The position numbers were made by a program, and so were the translations under genes. Below are positions 34,745 through 49,557 of a DNA stretch of 64,000 nt, in pieces. Location of the stretch: contig JBMHBT010000017.1 of the NCBI GenBank assembly GCA_049890275.1, positions 186,001 through 250,000 of the forward strand. The letters run 5' to 3'. The first letter of the stretch is position 1. Every line of letters starts with the position of its first letter. The notes below the pieces were generated by a model, which saw only the letters and a program-made list of their open reading frames with translations, was not told the origin of the DNA and made no database searches. The DNA is from UBA7374 sp049890275 (lineage in GTDB: Bacteria > Verrucomicrobiota > Verrucomicrobiia > Opitutales > Coraliomargaritaceae).

Positions 34745-37700
34745 TTAGCTTGCGTCCTCCTCAGCGGCAGGAGCTGCTTCAGCAGCACTAGAAGGTGCAT
34801 TCGGATCTTCCGGTACCATTTCAGCCTCTGGAGCTGCCCCTTCGGCACCAAGCAAATCGGTTTGCGGAGTCGCTACACCTTCAATTCGCTCGGCAGCCTC
34901 CTCAAGGGAAAGCTTTTCGTTTGAAGCACCCAAAGTATCAATCTTGAGGTTACGATAAGCCGGTAAGCCTGTTCCAGCAGGAATCAGGTGACCCATGATA
35001 ACGTTTTCCTTGAAGCCCTTCAACTCATCGGCCTTTCCGAGAGTCGATGCATCCGTGAGAACGCGCGTCGTTTCTTGGAAGGAAGCAGCAGAGATAAAGG
35101 ATTCCGTCTCGATGGACGCCTTTGTAATACCAAGAAGGACTGGTTCACCTTCTGCAGGCATACCGCCGGCTTCCTCAATCGATTCATTGGCCGTCATGAA
35201 GGCATAACGATCCACCTGTTCGCCCCAGAAGAAGTCTGAGTCACCGGGATCGGTAATGCGCACCTTCTTCAGCATTTGAGAGATGATGACCTCAATGTGC
35301 TTATCATTGATGGTTACGCCCTGGAGGCGGTAAACCTTTTGAATTTCAGAAATCAGGTAGTCTTGAACTGCAGATGGTCCTAAAATCTCAAGGATATCGT
35401 GTGGGTCAGCACCGCCTTCTGTGAGTTGCTGGCCCTTATAGACTAGGTCACCGACTTGTACAACGAGATGCTTACCGTGAGGAATCAGATGCGACTCCTC
35501 GTCACCCGTATCCGGATCGGTAACGAGAAGCTTCTTCTTGCCCCGAACGGTACCGTCCATGGAGACAACACCATCGATCTTAGCCATTTCGGCGGCTTCC
35601 TTCGGACGACGCGCTTCGAAAAGCTCGGCTACACGAGGTAGACCACCTGTAATGTCCTGAGTTTTGGATGCCTGACGCGGCGTCTTAGCGAGCATAGAGC
35701 CTTGAGTAATCTCGTCACCCTCGTTCACCGATACCTGCGCACCAGTTGGAATTGCGTAAGTAGCGATTGGCTTACCTTTGTCGTCAAGAATCTCAACCTG
35801 CGGGTTCAGGTCTTCTTTGTGCTCAATAACAACTGTAGCAATACGCCCCGTCGACTCGTCCAGTTCACGCTTGATCGTAACACCCGGAATCATATCGGAG
35901 AAACCGATGCGTCCGGATTTCTCAGAAAGAATGGGGATGTTATGCGGATCCCACATGGCCAAGACTTCGCCCTTCTCAATGGTCTCACCGTCTGCGCGAG
36001 TCAGAACAGATCCGACTACAATTTTGTAGTTCTCTACCTCACGCTCGTCGGCATCGAGAATTTGAACCGAACCAGTCTTATTCAAGACGATGTTTGCGCC
36101 ATCAGCAGTTTGTACCATCCGCAAACCGCGGTATTTTACGATACCGCCACTACGGATTTTAATCTCCGGGTTCTTCAGAACACCACTGGCAATACCACCA
36201 ATGTGGAAAGTACGCATAGTCAGCTGCGTTCCAGGTTCACCAATCGATTGAGCCGCAATAATACCGACGGAGGAGCCTCGCTCAACCATAGCGCTTGTCG
36301 CCGGGTTGATACCGTACTCGAGTGCAGTAATACCCGTCTTTTTACGCGAAGTTAAGGCGGAAAGCACCTTAACCCGCTCAACGCCAGACTCTTCTATGCG
36401 AGCTGCCATCTCTTCAGTAATGAGTTCTCCATTACGGACAATGAACTCAGAAGGATTGAGTGGGTTTTTAATATCGTTTGAAGAACAACGACCGACGATT
36501 CGATCGTACAGAGAAACGATCTCGTCATCACCTTCCATGATGGCACGCTTCCAGACACCATCGCGATTACCATCGTCGGACTCTTCAATGATGCAGTCCA
36601 TAGCCACATCACAAAGTTTACGCGTTAGATAACCGGCGTCAGCTGTCTTCAAAGCAGTATCTGCCAGACCCTTACGAGCACCGTGTGTGGAGATGAAATA
36701 CTCCAGCACTGAAAGTCCCTCGCGGAAAGAAGATAGAATTGGGCGTTCGATAATTTCACCGGAAGGCTTGGCCATCAAACCACGAGTGCCGCATAACTGA
36801 CGCACCTGCTGTTTGTTACCCCGTGCACCCGAGTCCATCATCAAGAAGACCGGATTGACGCCTTCTTTACCATTATTGTGCTTCAACCCTTCGAATACAG
36901 CCTTGGCAATTTCGTCGGTTGTACCGGTCCACACATCAATGATCTTATTGTACCGCTCCCCTTCTGTAATGATACCCTTCTTGTACTGTGCTTCGACCTC
37001 ATCGATCTTCTTACGGGCAGCAGCAACAATCTCCGGCTTGTTATCGGGAATGATCATATCGTCGATTCCGATAGAAACACCCGCCTTTGTTGCGATACGG
37101 AAGCCAACCTTCTTCAGCTTATCCAGAGTTTCAACGGTACGAGGCTTACCTACGTTCTTGTAGGTCTCTAGGATAATATCACCCAGCTTACCCTTCGCTA
37201 CTGCGAAGTTGATGAAGCCAAGTTCAGGCGGCCAAATCGTATTGAAGATAACACGACCCACAGTCGTACGAATTACCTTCTTGTCGGTATTACCGTAAAC
37301 GGTCTCATCCTTCCCGAAATCCGGGTTGATAAAATTAATCCAGTCATGGATCTCCACGGCACCATCAACGAGAGCGGTCTCTACTTCATCCTCATTGACC
37401 AGCAAAGGAAGCCTTTGCTCCGCGTCTGGCTGGAGGCGCGGCTCTACAGTCAGGAAGTAAGAGCCAAGAACGATATCCTGCGAAGGAGTCAGAATCGGCT
37501 TTCCGGAAGAAGGTGAGAAAATGTTGTGCGTTGCCATCATGAGAGTCTTTGCCTCCATGATTGCCTCTAGAGATAGCGGTACGTGCACCGCCATCTGGTC
37601 TCCATCAAAATCGGCGTTGTAAGCTGTACAAACAAGTGGGTGTACGCGAATCGCATCCCCCTCAATCAGTACTGGTTCGAACGCTTGAATTGAGAGACGG

Positions 37701-38992
37701 TGAAGTGTTGGAGCACGGTTGAGTAAGACAGGGTGTCCTTTCGTCACTTCCTCCAGAATATCCCAGACCTCCGGAGATTGTTTCTCAATCATCTTACGCG
37801 CACCACGCACTGTATGAACAAACCCGAGTTCTTTAAGGCGGCGGATGATAAATGGCTCAAAGAGAACCAAAGCCATTTTCTTCGGTAGCCCGCACTGGTT
37901 CAGAGTCAGCTCAGGACCCGTCACAATGACAGAACGACCGGAATAATCCACACGCTTACCGAGAAGATTCTGTCGGAAGCGTCCTTGCTTGCCCTTCAAC
38001 ATATCAGAAAGAGACTTCAACGGACGGTTACCGGCACCAGTCACGGCACGGCCATGACGACCATTGTCAAACAAAGCATCCACAGCTTCTTGAAGCATCC
38101 GCTTCTCATTGTGGATAATCACGTCTGGAGTCTTCAGTGAGAGAAGGTTCTTCAGGCGATTGTTACGGTTAATAACACGTCGATAGAGATCGTTGAGGTC
38201 AGATGTAGCAAAACGGCCCCCTTCGAGCGGAACCAACGGACGAAGGTCTGGTGGAATAACTGGAAGCACTTCGAGTACCATCCACTCCGGACGAGTTCCG
38301 GACTGCATGAAACCCTGAATCGTTTTCAAACGCTTCGAAACCTTCTTTTTGATCTGCTTGGAACGCGTCGCATGCATCTGCTCATTGAGTTCCTCGATCG
38401 TTGCTTCGAGATTGACTCGAGCTAAGGCATCGCGAACCGCTTCGGCGCCCATTCCAGCGACAAAGGAATCCTCACCGTATTCATCCTGTGCTTGTAGATA
38501 CTCCTGCTCGGTCAAAAGCTGGCGCTCCTCCAAAGGTGTTTTACCTGGATCAATAACAAGATAGTTCTCGTAGTAAATCACGCGCTCAAGATTACGGGCG
38601 GTGATATCCAAGAGTAGACCCAAACGGCTGGGCATGCTTTTAAGGAACCAAATATGGGAAACGGGCACGGCCAACTCAATGTGGCCCATGCGGTCACGGC
38701 GTACTCGAGAGACAGTAACCTCGACACCACAACGGTCGCAAATTACGCCCTTGTACTTGATGCGTTTGTACTTTCCGCAAGCACACTCATAGTCGCGAAC
38801 CGGACCGAAAATACGCTGGCAAAAAAGGCCACCGGGTTCGGGCTTGAAGGTTCGGTAATTGATTGTCTCGGGGTTCTTAACTTCTCCACGGGACCACTCA
38901 CGGATGGATTCGGGCGAGGCAACAGAGATGCTTACCTGGTCGAACGATTTGGTGGCTTCATAGCCTAGGATATCGCGTTGTTCGGTGCTCAT
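34745..38992 (-). CDS. rpoC: RNA polymerase beta' subunit
   Basis: Catalytic subunit, 1415 residues. The N-terminal zinc site is intact (C70, C72, C85, C88 in ECACGKYKR and ICDRCG), the active site NADFDGDQMAVHVPLS is present (about residue 459), and the trigger-loop end GEPGTQLTMRTFHIGG is normal. The second zinc site is not: the positions matching E. coli C814, C888, C895 and C898 read D807, S882, T889 and E892 (SRKKTGITALEYG). The last about 35 residues are an Ala/Glu/Pro-rich acidic tail. AAGGAT lies about 13 bases before the ATG. It follows rpoB by 38 bases and ends at a strong terminator. Confidence 0.98.
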   Translation of the reverse strand: MSTEQRDILGYEATKSFDQVSISVASPESIREWSRGEVKNPETINYRTFKPEPGGLFCQRIFGPVRDYECACGKYKRIKYKGVICDRCGVEVTVSRVRRDRMGHIELAVPVSHIWFLKSMPSRLGLLLDITARNLERVIYYENYLVIDPGKTPLEERQLLTEQEYLQAQDEYGEDSFVAGMGAEAVRDALARVNLEATIEELNEQMHATRSKQIKKKVSKRLKTIQGFMQSGTRPEWMVLEVLPVIPPDLRPLVPLEGGRFATSDLNDLYRRVINRNNRLKNLLSLKTPDVIIHNEKRMLQEAVDALFDNGRHGRAVTGAGNRPLKSLSDMLKGKQGRFRQNLLGKRVDYSGRSVIVTGPELTLNQCGLPKKMALVLFEPFIIRRLKELGFVHTVRGARKMIEKQSPEVWDILEEVTKGHPVLLNRAPTLHRLSIQAFEPVLIEGDAIRVHPLVCTAYNADFDGDQMAVHVPLSLEAIMEAKTLMMATHNIFSPSSGKPILTPSQDIVLGSYFLTVEPRLQPDAEQRLPLLVNEDEVETALVDGAVEIHDWINFINPDFGKDETVYGNTDKKVIRTTVGRVIFNTIWPPELGFINFAVAKGKLGDIILETYKNVGKPRTVETLDKLKKVGFRIATKAGVSIGIDDMIIPDNKPEIVAAARKKIDEVEAQYKKGIITEGERYNKIIDVWTGTTDEIAKAVFEGLKHNNGKEGVNPVFLMMDSGARGNKQQVRQLCGTRGLMAKPSGEIIERPILSSFREGLSVLEYFISTHGARKGLADTALKTADAGYLTRKLCDVAMDCIIEESDDGNRDGVWKRAIMEGDDEIVSLYDRIVGRCSSNDIKNPLNPSEFIVRNGELITEEMAARIEESGVERVKVLSALTSRKKTGITALEYGINPATSAMVERGSSVGIIAAQSIGEPGTQLTMRTFHIGGIASGVLKNPEIKIRSGGIVKYRGLRMVQTADGANIVLNKTGSVQILDADEREVENYKIVVGSVLTRADGETIEKGEVLAMWDPHNIPILSEKSGRIGFSDMIPGVTIKRELDESTGRIATVVIEHKEDLNPQVEILDDKGKPIATYAIPTGAQVSVNEGDEITQGSMLAKTPRQASKTQDITGGLPRVAELFEARRPKEAAEMAKIDGVVSMDGTVRGKKKLLVTDPDTGDEESHLIPHGKHLVVQVGDLVYKGQQLTEGGADPHDILEILGPSAVQDYLISEIQKVYRLQGVTINDKHIEVIISQMLKKVRITDPGDSDFFWGEQVDRYAFMTANESIEEAGGMPAEGEPVLLGITKASIETESFISAASFQETTRVLTDASTLGKADELKGFKENVIMGHLIPAGTGLPAYRNLKIDTLGASNEKLSLEEAAERIEGVATPQTDLLGAEGAAPEAEMVPEDPNAPSSAAEAAPAAEEDAS

Positions 38993-39030
38993 TGATTAAA
39001 TCCTTACTTGGCTGTTGGTTTGCGTATGGT

Positions 39031-42816
<3,786 letters not shown>

Positions 42817-42864
42817 AATGTGTCCGGGATGACGGTGTATATTAAGTGATGGGTCGGATTGGTT

Positions 42865-42883
42865 CGTCAGCAGCAAGCTGACG
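42865..42883 (-). promoter_or_regulatory. Second hairpin in the rplL-rpoB leader
   Basis: Perfect 7-bp stem CGTCAGC/GCTGACG (42865-42871 and 42877-42883) with a 5-base loop, lying between the larger attenuator-like hairpin and the rpoB start. It probably affects processing or rpoB translation. Confidence 0.5.
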
Positions 42884-42889
42884 TAAATG

Positions 42890-42936
42890 AAAAACAGCTA
42901 GACGGGATCCGCCGTCTACTGTGCGGATCCTGTCTA
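42890..42936 (-). terminator. Attenuator-like hairpin between rplL and rpoB
   Basis: A 14-bp stem with one G-U pair (42899-42912 with 42923-42936, TAGACGGGATCCGC opposite GCGGATCCTGTCTA) has a 10-base loop. Reading toward rpoB it is followed after four bases by T5. This is the place where E. coli has its partial terminator and RNase III site, which lower rpoBC relative to rplJL. Confidence 0.75.
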
Positions 42937-42978
42937 ACTGTGAAATGTTTATGTTTTGTGTATGGCAGCAGTGTAAGG

Positions 42979-43368
42979 TTACTTGAGTTCTGCTTTGGCG
43001 CCAGCTGCTTCGAGCTTCTTCTTGATCTCTTCGGCTTCGTCTTTGGAAGCGCCTTCCTTGACAGGCTTCGGAGCACTCTCTACGAGTTCCTTCGCTTCCT
43101 TCAAGCCAAGGCCGGTGAGGCTACGGACTTCCTTAATGACGGCGATCTTATTGCCGCCTACATCGGTGAGGATGACATCGAACTCATCCTTTTCCTCTTC
43201 AGCAGCAGCATCTCCACCACCAGCAGGTGCGCCGGCAGCAGCTACAGCAACAGGAGCCGCGGCGCTAACGCCCCACTTTTCCTCTAGTTCTTTAACGAGA
43301 TCAGCGACTTCAAGCACAGATTGTGCACTGAGCCACTCGACGACTTGGTCTTTTGTGATGTCTGACAT
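42979..43368 (-). CDS. rplL: Ribosomal protein L7/L12
   Basis: The 129-residue stalk protein is present in several copies per ribosome and recruits GTPase factors. The N-terminal dimerisation helices (VEWLSAQSVLEVADLVKELEEKWGV), an Ala/Gly-rich hinge (VAVAAAGAPAGGGDAAAEE) and the C-terminal domain VIKEVRSLTGLGLKEAKELV are standard. AAAGGT lies 8 bases before the ATG. A 150-base structured leader separates it from rplJ. Confidence 0.98.
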   Translation of the reverse strand: MSDITKDQVVEWLSAQSVLEVADLVKELEEKWGVSAAAPVAVAAAGAPAGGGDAAAEEEKDEFDVILTDVGGNKIAVIKEVRSLTGLGLKEAKELVESAPKPVKEGASKDEAEEIKKKLEAAGAKAELK

Positions 43369-43386
43369 AATAGTTACCTTTCAATG

Positions 43387-43431
43387 AGCTAGTCCTCGTA
43401 AGAGGGTTTAAGAGGCGAATTCCTCCTAGCT
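43387..43431 (-). promoter_or_regulatory. Three-way-junction-like fold just upstream of rplL
   Basis: AGCTAG (43387-43392) pairs with CTAGCT (43426-43431), enclosing two small hairpins, CCTC-GTAA-GAGG (43394-43405) and GAGG-N6-CCTC (43412-43425). It ends 19 bases before the rplL ATG and could control rplL translation. Confidence 0.45.
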
Positions 43432-43460
43432 GGATTTTCGGTTGTTTGTTTTGTCTGTTT

Positions 43461-43482
43461 GTGACGGCTTTGCGCCTGTCAC
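43461..43482 (-). promoter_or_regulatory. Hairpin in the rplJ-rplL spacer
   Basis: GTGACGGC (43461-43468) pairs with GCC-T-GTCAC (43474-43482), with one bulged base and a 5-base loop. No T-run follows toward rplL, so it is more likely a stability or processing element than a terminator. Confidence 0.5.
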
Positions 43483-43518
43483 TGAGAATAATAGAATTGG
43501 TTAAGAGAGTACGCAGAT

Positions 43519-44040
43519 CTAGGACTCGCCGTTTTCCTTGCGAACTTTTGCTTGCAGGACGTTGACGATATTCTGAGGCACTGCATTGAGAACGCGAACC
43601 AGACCCGTGCTTGGTTGAGAGAGAAGACCGAGCAGTTGCGCACGGAGTGACTCCAGCCCAGGCAGCTTTGCCAAGGCTTCAATATCACTTTTACTCAATG
43701 CCTTACTGTCCAGAATACCGGCCTTGAGTTCAATTTTCTCCTTCTTTTTAAAGAATGCACCGAGCGATTTCGCAACTCCAGAGGGATCTTCACCACCAAT
43801 TACGATAGCGGTTGGTCCAGTGAGATGTTCTTCCATGGAAGGAAGTTCACGGGCGGCGGCGGCAACGCCAAAGATCGTATTCTTGACCACGTGGAACTCA
43901 GCACCATGTTGCGCTAAGACATCGCGAAGTTCCGCAATTTCATCCACTGTAATACGTTCGTAATTCGTCAAATATACGTAGCTGGACTTATCCAGATGCG
44001 TATTCACTTCCTCGACTAAATATTGTTTTTCCGGTCTCAT
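43519..44040 (-). CDS. rplJ: Ribosomal protein L10
   Basis: The 173-residue stalk base anchors L7/L12 dimers; with L12 it represses its own mRNA in E. coli. The N-terminal rRNA-binding half and the L12-binding C-terminal helix (VRVLNAVPQNIVNVLQAKVR) are visible. A strong AAGGAGGT lies about 8 bases before the ATG, the best ribosome-binding site in the cluster. Only 14 bases separate it from rplA, so the E. coli-type long rplJ leader is absent. Confidence 0.97.
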   Translation of the reverse strand: MRPEKQYLVEEVNTHLDKSSYVYLTNYERITVDEIAELRDVLAQHGAEFHVVKNTIFGVAAAARELPSMEEHLTGPTAIVIGGEDPSGVAKSLGAFFKKKEKIELKAGILDSKALSKSDIEALAKLPGLESLRAQLLGLLSQPSTGLVRVLNAVPQNIVNVLQAKVRKENGES

Positions 44041-44054
44041 TTTCTGCTACCTCC

Positions 44055-44759
44055 TTATGCTTTGTTGTAGTCGGTTACATCGATAGCGATTCCCGGACTC
44101 ATAGTAGAGCTGATGGCGAGGCTTTTCATAAACTTGCCAGTGTGGCTCTTCGGCCTTGCTTCAACCAAGGCATGAATAGCAGCTTCGGTATTTTCTGCCA
44201 AATGCTCAGGAGAAAAAGAACGCTTACCCACGACGATGGCTACATTTGCTGTCTTATCGACCTTAAATTCGACACGACCACCTTTGACCTCATTGATCCC
44301 AGCAGGGATGTCGTCAGTCACTGTTCCCGACTTAGGATTCGGCATTAGACCTCTCGGACCGAGCACGCGGGCCACTTTACGAACGCTTTTCATCGCGCTT
44401 GTAGTTGACAAAGCAACGTCAAATTCGGTCCAGCCTGAAGACACTTTTTCGATCAGGTCATCCAGTCCAGCCTCGTCTGCTCCGGCAGCAGTTGCTTCTT
44501 CCGGATTTTCAGTGAAGACAATGACGCGAACAGTCTTACCGCTACCATGGGGTAGTTTTAGAGTTCCGCGTACCATCTGATCACTCTTGCGTGGATCAAC
44601 AGTAAGCCGAGAATAAAGCTCAACAGTTTCGTCGAACTTTGCCTTGGGCAGTGTATTTAATAGCGCAGACGCTTCTTGGACCGAATAGGTCTTTCCGAAT
44701 TCGACCTTTGATGCGGCCTCTCGGTAACGTTTGCTTCCCTTGATTTGCTGGGTTGGCAT
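44055..44759 (-). CDS. rplA: Ribosomal protein L1
   Basis: The 234-residue L1-stalk protein moves deacylated tRNA out of the E site and represses the L11 operon in many bacteria. The family core is in place: GSGKTVRVIVFTE, GPRGLMPNPKSGTVTDDI and the FKVDKTANVAIVVGKRSF strand. Five bases of the rplJ SD region overlap its 3' end spacing. It lies 43 bases after rplK. Confidence 0.97.
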   Translation of the reverse strand: MPTQQIKGSKRYREAASKVEFGKTYSVQEASALLNTLPKAKFDETVELYSRLTVDPRKSDQMVRGTLKLPHGSGKTVRVIVFTENPEEATAAGADEAGLDDLIEKVSSGWTEFDVALSTTSAMKSVRKVARVLGPRGLMPNPKSGTVTDDIPAGINEVKGGRVEFKVDKTANVAIVVGKRSFSPEHLAENTEAAIHALVEARPKSHTGKFMKSLAISSTMSPGIAIDVTDYNKA

Positions 44760-44802
44760 AGTATTTTCGTTTTAGTTTTGAATGGGGGTCGGTGACTCCC
44801 GT

Positions 44803-45228
<426 letters not shown>

Positions 45229-45234
45229 AGCTTG

Positions 45235-45813
<579 letters not shown>

Positions 45814-45880
45814 TAAAGCAGAAGAATATAGATGTATTTGTATTGGCGTCTAAAAAGCAGACGCGCACATAAGGGAGCAA

Positions 45881-46084
45881 CTAACGAACCCAGGTTGTTA
45901 GTAGTTCCACTCCGTTCATCAGTGAGAAATCCGTCAGAGCAATAAATGAGCCGAGGATCGCAGTCGCGATCAAAACGACAAAGGTTGAATCGCGTAATTC
46001 AACTTTTGAAGGCCAAGAGGCCTTTTTCAACTCGGTCAATGTCTCTTTATAAAAGAGTCGGATGCTGGTGAAAGGATTTTTCAT
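45881..46084 (-). CDS. secE: Protein translocase subunit SecE
   Basis: The 67-residue single-span partner of SecY is the usual short bacterial form. ATG 46084 was chosen because the frame beyond it runs into tRNA-Trp. The amphipathic ETLTELKKASWPSKVELRDS helix, including the conserved WP, is followed by one membrane helix (TFVVLIATAILGSFIALTDF). It lies between tRNA-Trp and nusG. Confidence 0.96.
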   Translation of the reverse strand: MKNPFTSIRLFYKETLTELKKASWPSKVELRDSTFVVLIATAILGSFIALTDFSLMNGVELLTTWVR

Positions 46085-46093
46085 GAGACTGGG

Positions 46094-46172
<79 letters not shown>

Positions 46173-46199
46173 ACGACGAAATGCTGTTAGAGACAGAGA

Positions 46200-46229
46200 T
46201 GCCGAGAGCCCTAGGGTGGACTCTCGGCA
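46200..46229 (-). promoter_or_regulatory. 9-bp hairpin between tuf and tRNA-Trp
   Basis: Perfect stem TGCCGAGAG/CTCTCGGCA (46200-46208 and 46221-46229) with a 12-base loop containing the palindrome CCCTAGGG. No T-run on either side. The position suggests protection of the tuf 3' end or a processing site releasing the tRNA. Confidence 0.6.
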
Positions 46230-46258
46230 GAAAACTGGAAAGAGCAAAATAAAGAATT

Positions 46259-47449
<1,191 letters not shown>

Positions 47450-47524
47450 TTTGGTTGGAGTTGTTTGTTGTTAGGAGTTGTAAATAATTGATAAGTAAAG
47501 TTATATGAAAACCGTTATCCGCAG

Positions 47525-47601
<77 letters not shown>

Positions 47602-47626
47602 CAAACGTGTGGAATGGAAAAGATCA

Positions 47627-47655
47627 GACATATAACAACATGGATTCCATGTCAA
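47627..47655 (-). promoter_or_regulatory. Sigma70-like promoter for tRNA-Thr/tuf
   Basis: Perfect TTGACA (complement of 47650-47655) with TATGTC at 17-base spacing (complement of 47627-47632) or TATATG at 15. The tRNA begins 27 bases downstream of the -10. It is the first promoter-like site upstream of the expression supercluster. Confidence 0.55.
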
Positions 47656-47728
47656 AAAATGAAGTCCGCGAAAGTGATCTTCGCCCAAACCTCAGTCAAT
47701 ACAAATATCAAAAAAAAGTTTTCTCATT

Positions 47729-48448
47729 TTAAACCGATTCAGGCCTTTCCGATAGGATTTTACGTAAAAACAGCCTGCGATGCTCCGGAGACGCGCCATG
47801 CTTGGCAATTTCCTCTCGATGAACCAGAGTCCCATATCCTTTGTGGCGGTCGAATCCAAACTGAGGATAATTACTTGCTAGCTCACCCATGCGGCGGTCT
47901 CGCTCCACCTTTGCGGCAATACCTGCTGCAGCAATCGCCAGTGACTTTGCGTCCCCCTTCACTACCCCTTCGTGCGCATAAGGAAAGGGCCGTAAAGGTC
48001 GGCCATCGACCAGCAGACAGACGGACGAAGACTCGGTTGTGAAGAGCGGACCACCCGTTTCAGCAGGAGGCAGTTTCCACCCATCCCCTTGCGATTCAAT
48101 TTTTTCCACCGCACGCTGCATCGCTAATCGAGTCGCTCCCAATACATTAAGAGCCTCAATTTCTGCAACAGAAGCTTCTGCCACAGCGAAATGGAGAAGC
48201 CTCGAACGACGCAAAAGCAATAAATGAGCATAGACCGACTCACGCTTTTGTGCCGACAACTGCTTGGAATCATTTACCTCGCTGGTTAGCTCTACCGCCT
48301 GCGAATCCTTAAAAAGATTCAACTCAATCAAACAAGCTGCGGCAAACACAGGCCCGGCCAGACAACCCCGACCTGCTTCATCAACGCCAATTAAATGGTT
48401 GGCTCGCTCTTTGAGGAGGCTGCAATCATGCGTTTGCAAGGCATTCAT
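47729..48448 (-). CDS. rnhB: Ribonuclease HII
   Basis: Cuts RNA in RNA-DNA hybrids and starts ribonucleotide excision repair. From ATG 48448 (a GTG at 48460 is the alternative) the product is 239 residues. GVDEAGRGCLAGPV gives D23 and E24 of the DEDD site; the VNDSKQLSAQKR, LLVDG and DAKSLAIAAAGIAAKVERDR segments complete it. The glycine-arginine-glycine GRG motif of type II is present. The stretch around residues 105-125 is slightly longer than usual. It follows rnhC by 37 bases on the same strand. Confidence 0.95.
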   Translation of the reverse strand: MNALQTHDCSLLKERANHLIGVDEAGRGCLAGPVFAAACLIELNLFKDSQAVELTSEVNDSKQLSAQKRESVYAHLLLLRRSRLLHFAVAEASVAEIEALNVLGATRLAMQRAVEKIESQGDGWKLPPAETGGPLFTTESSSVCLLVDGRPLRPFPYAHEGVVKGDAKSLAIAAAGIAAKVERDRRMGELASNYPQFGFDRHKGYGTLVHREEIAKHGASPEHRRLFLRKILSERPESV

Positions 48449-48485
48449 AAGGCACTCCACCCAAACAAACCGGCCATCCCAATCA

Positions 48486-49475
48486 TCAGTACCGACTCCA
48501 GCTTGGCTTCTTGGGGGGCTCCAGCCCTAGCGCTTCGTAAGCCGTCTTGAAATGCATCTTGGCAAACCCGGACAACGCATCCGCTCCCTTCTCAGCCACG
48601 ATCTTCTTGGCCTGCTCCAGAACTTTACCACCGGCTCCCTTAGAGAGCGTCTCACCCGCTTCGTCAGAAAGACGCTTCATTTCACGCACGTAGACCGCAC
48701 GGGCGACAATCGAAGCAGCCGCAACCACCGGATCGGACTCCGCCTTTGTCCGGCTCACTAATGTGAACCCCTCCCGATCCTTCACATAAGGATCGACAGG
48801 CTTCGACTTGGAAAACTGATCCAGCAGCCCCCAGGGTGCGGGCCGCTCATCCAGAGCTCCGATCAATGACTTCGCGTGATACCAGGCCAGAAGTTTATTC
48901 AAATTGTTATCAAACTTACGATACAACTCGTTGTACTTTAACATCCGGGCAAAAGCAGTCTTGATCACCACACCCTTCGTTTTGCGGATCTCTTTCTCTA
49001 ATTTTAGAATACTGGAATCCGTCAGCTTCTTACTGTCAGCCACCCCCAGTTCCATCCAGTGCCGCACCATATCGCCATCGGCAATGACACAGGCTGTAAC
49101 CAAAGGACCAAAGAGATCACCCTTTCCGCTCTCATCACAGCCCGCATGCAACTCAAACCATTCCGGATGATGCACCTCATCGTAACCCATTCGAGGATCT
49201 CCCGTAATCTCGGCTTCCAGAATATCCCGGACAAAATCCTCCGTTCGCTTCCCCGAGACGACCAACTTCCCGCTCTGGTACCCCACCACATTCAACTTCT
49301 CACCCTTAAAGGCAAAAAGCGAGTAAGCCACATCGTAATGAAACCAGGGGCCCTTGTGACCCTCCTCCAAATAGTCCGCCAACTGATCCATCTGCTCATC
49401 ATCAAGCTTGATGGTATACATGGTCTTCACCTTCGGGCCGGAATCTTCTTCCTTCTTCGTTCGCTTCTTAGGCAT
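48486..49475 (-). CDS. rnhC: Ribonuclease HIII
   Basis: The 329-residue type III RNase H has the N-terminal TBP-like substrate-binding domain (about residues 20-105) and the catalytic domain with GCDESGKGDLFGPLV, VADSKKLTD and DPVVAAASIVARAVYVREM. Type III enzymes remove RNA primers and R-loops and in many species replace RNase HI. ATG 49475 fits best; the frame opens to 49511. A basic RTKK start and a lysine-rich interior are normal. It is followed immediately by rnhB. Confidence 0.94.
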   Translation of the reverse strand: MPKKRTKKEEDSGPKVKTMYTIKLDDEQMDQLADYLEEGHKGPWFHYDVAYSLFAFKGEKLNVVGYQSGKLVVSGKRTEDFVRDILEAEITGDPRMGYDEVHHPEWFELHAGCDESGKGDLFGPLVTACVIADGDMVRHWMELGVADSKKLTDSSILKLEKEIRKTKGVVIKTAFARMLKYNELYRKFDNNLNKLLAWYHAKSLIGALDERPAPWGLLDQFSKSKPVDPYVKDREGFTLVSRTKAESDPVVAAASIVARAVYVREMKRLSDEAGETLSKGAGGKVLEQAKKIVAEKGADALSGFAKMHFKTAYEALGLEPPKKPSWSRY

Positions 49476-49557
49476 GGATCTGAATGAATAAGCAGGCAGA
49501 AGAGTCATCATGCGATCCTAAATTTACCACCGCCGAGCGTAGAAAGATTGCTAGAGA

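Noticed and set aside
35702..36355. 217-residue plus-strand frame over rpoC
   Set aside because: Antisense shadow of a long conserved gene; no family similarity.
42817..42876. N-terminal extension of rpoB
   Set aside because: It lies in the hairpin-rich leader; the beta subunit starts normally at MSERINFGQ.
42859..43387. Two plus-strand frames (142 and 134 residues) over rplL
   Set aside because: Low-complexity antisense readings of the Ala/Glu-rich rplL; no domain or start context.
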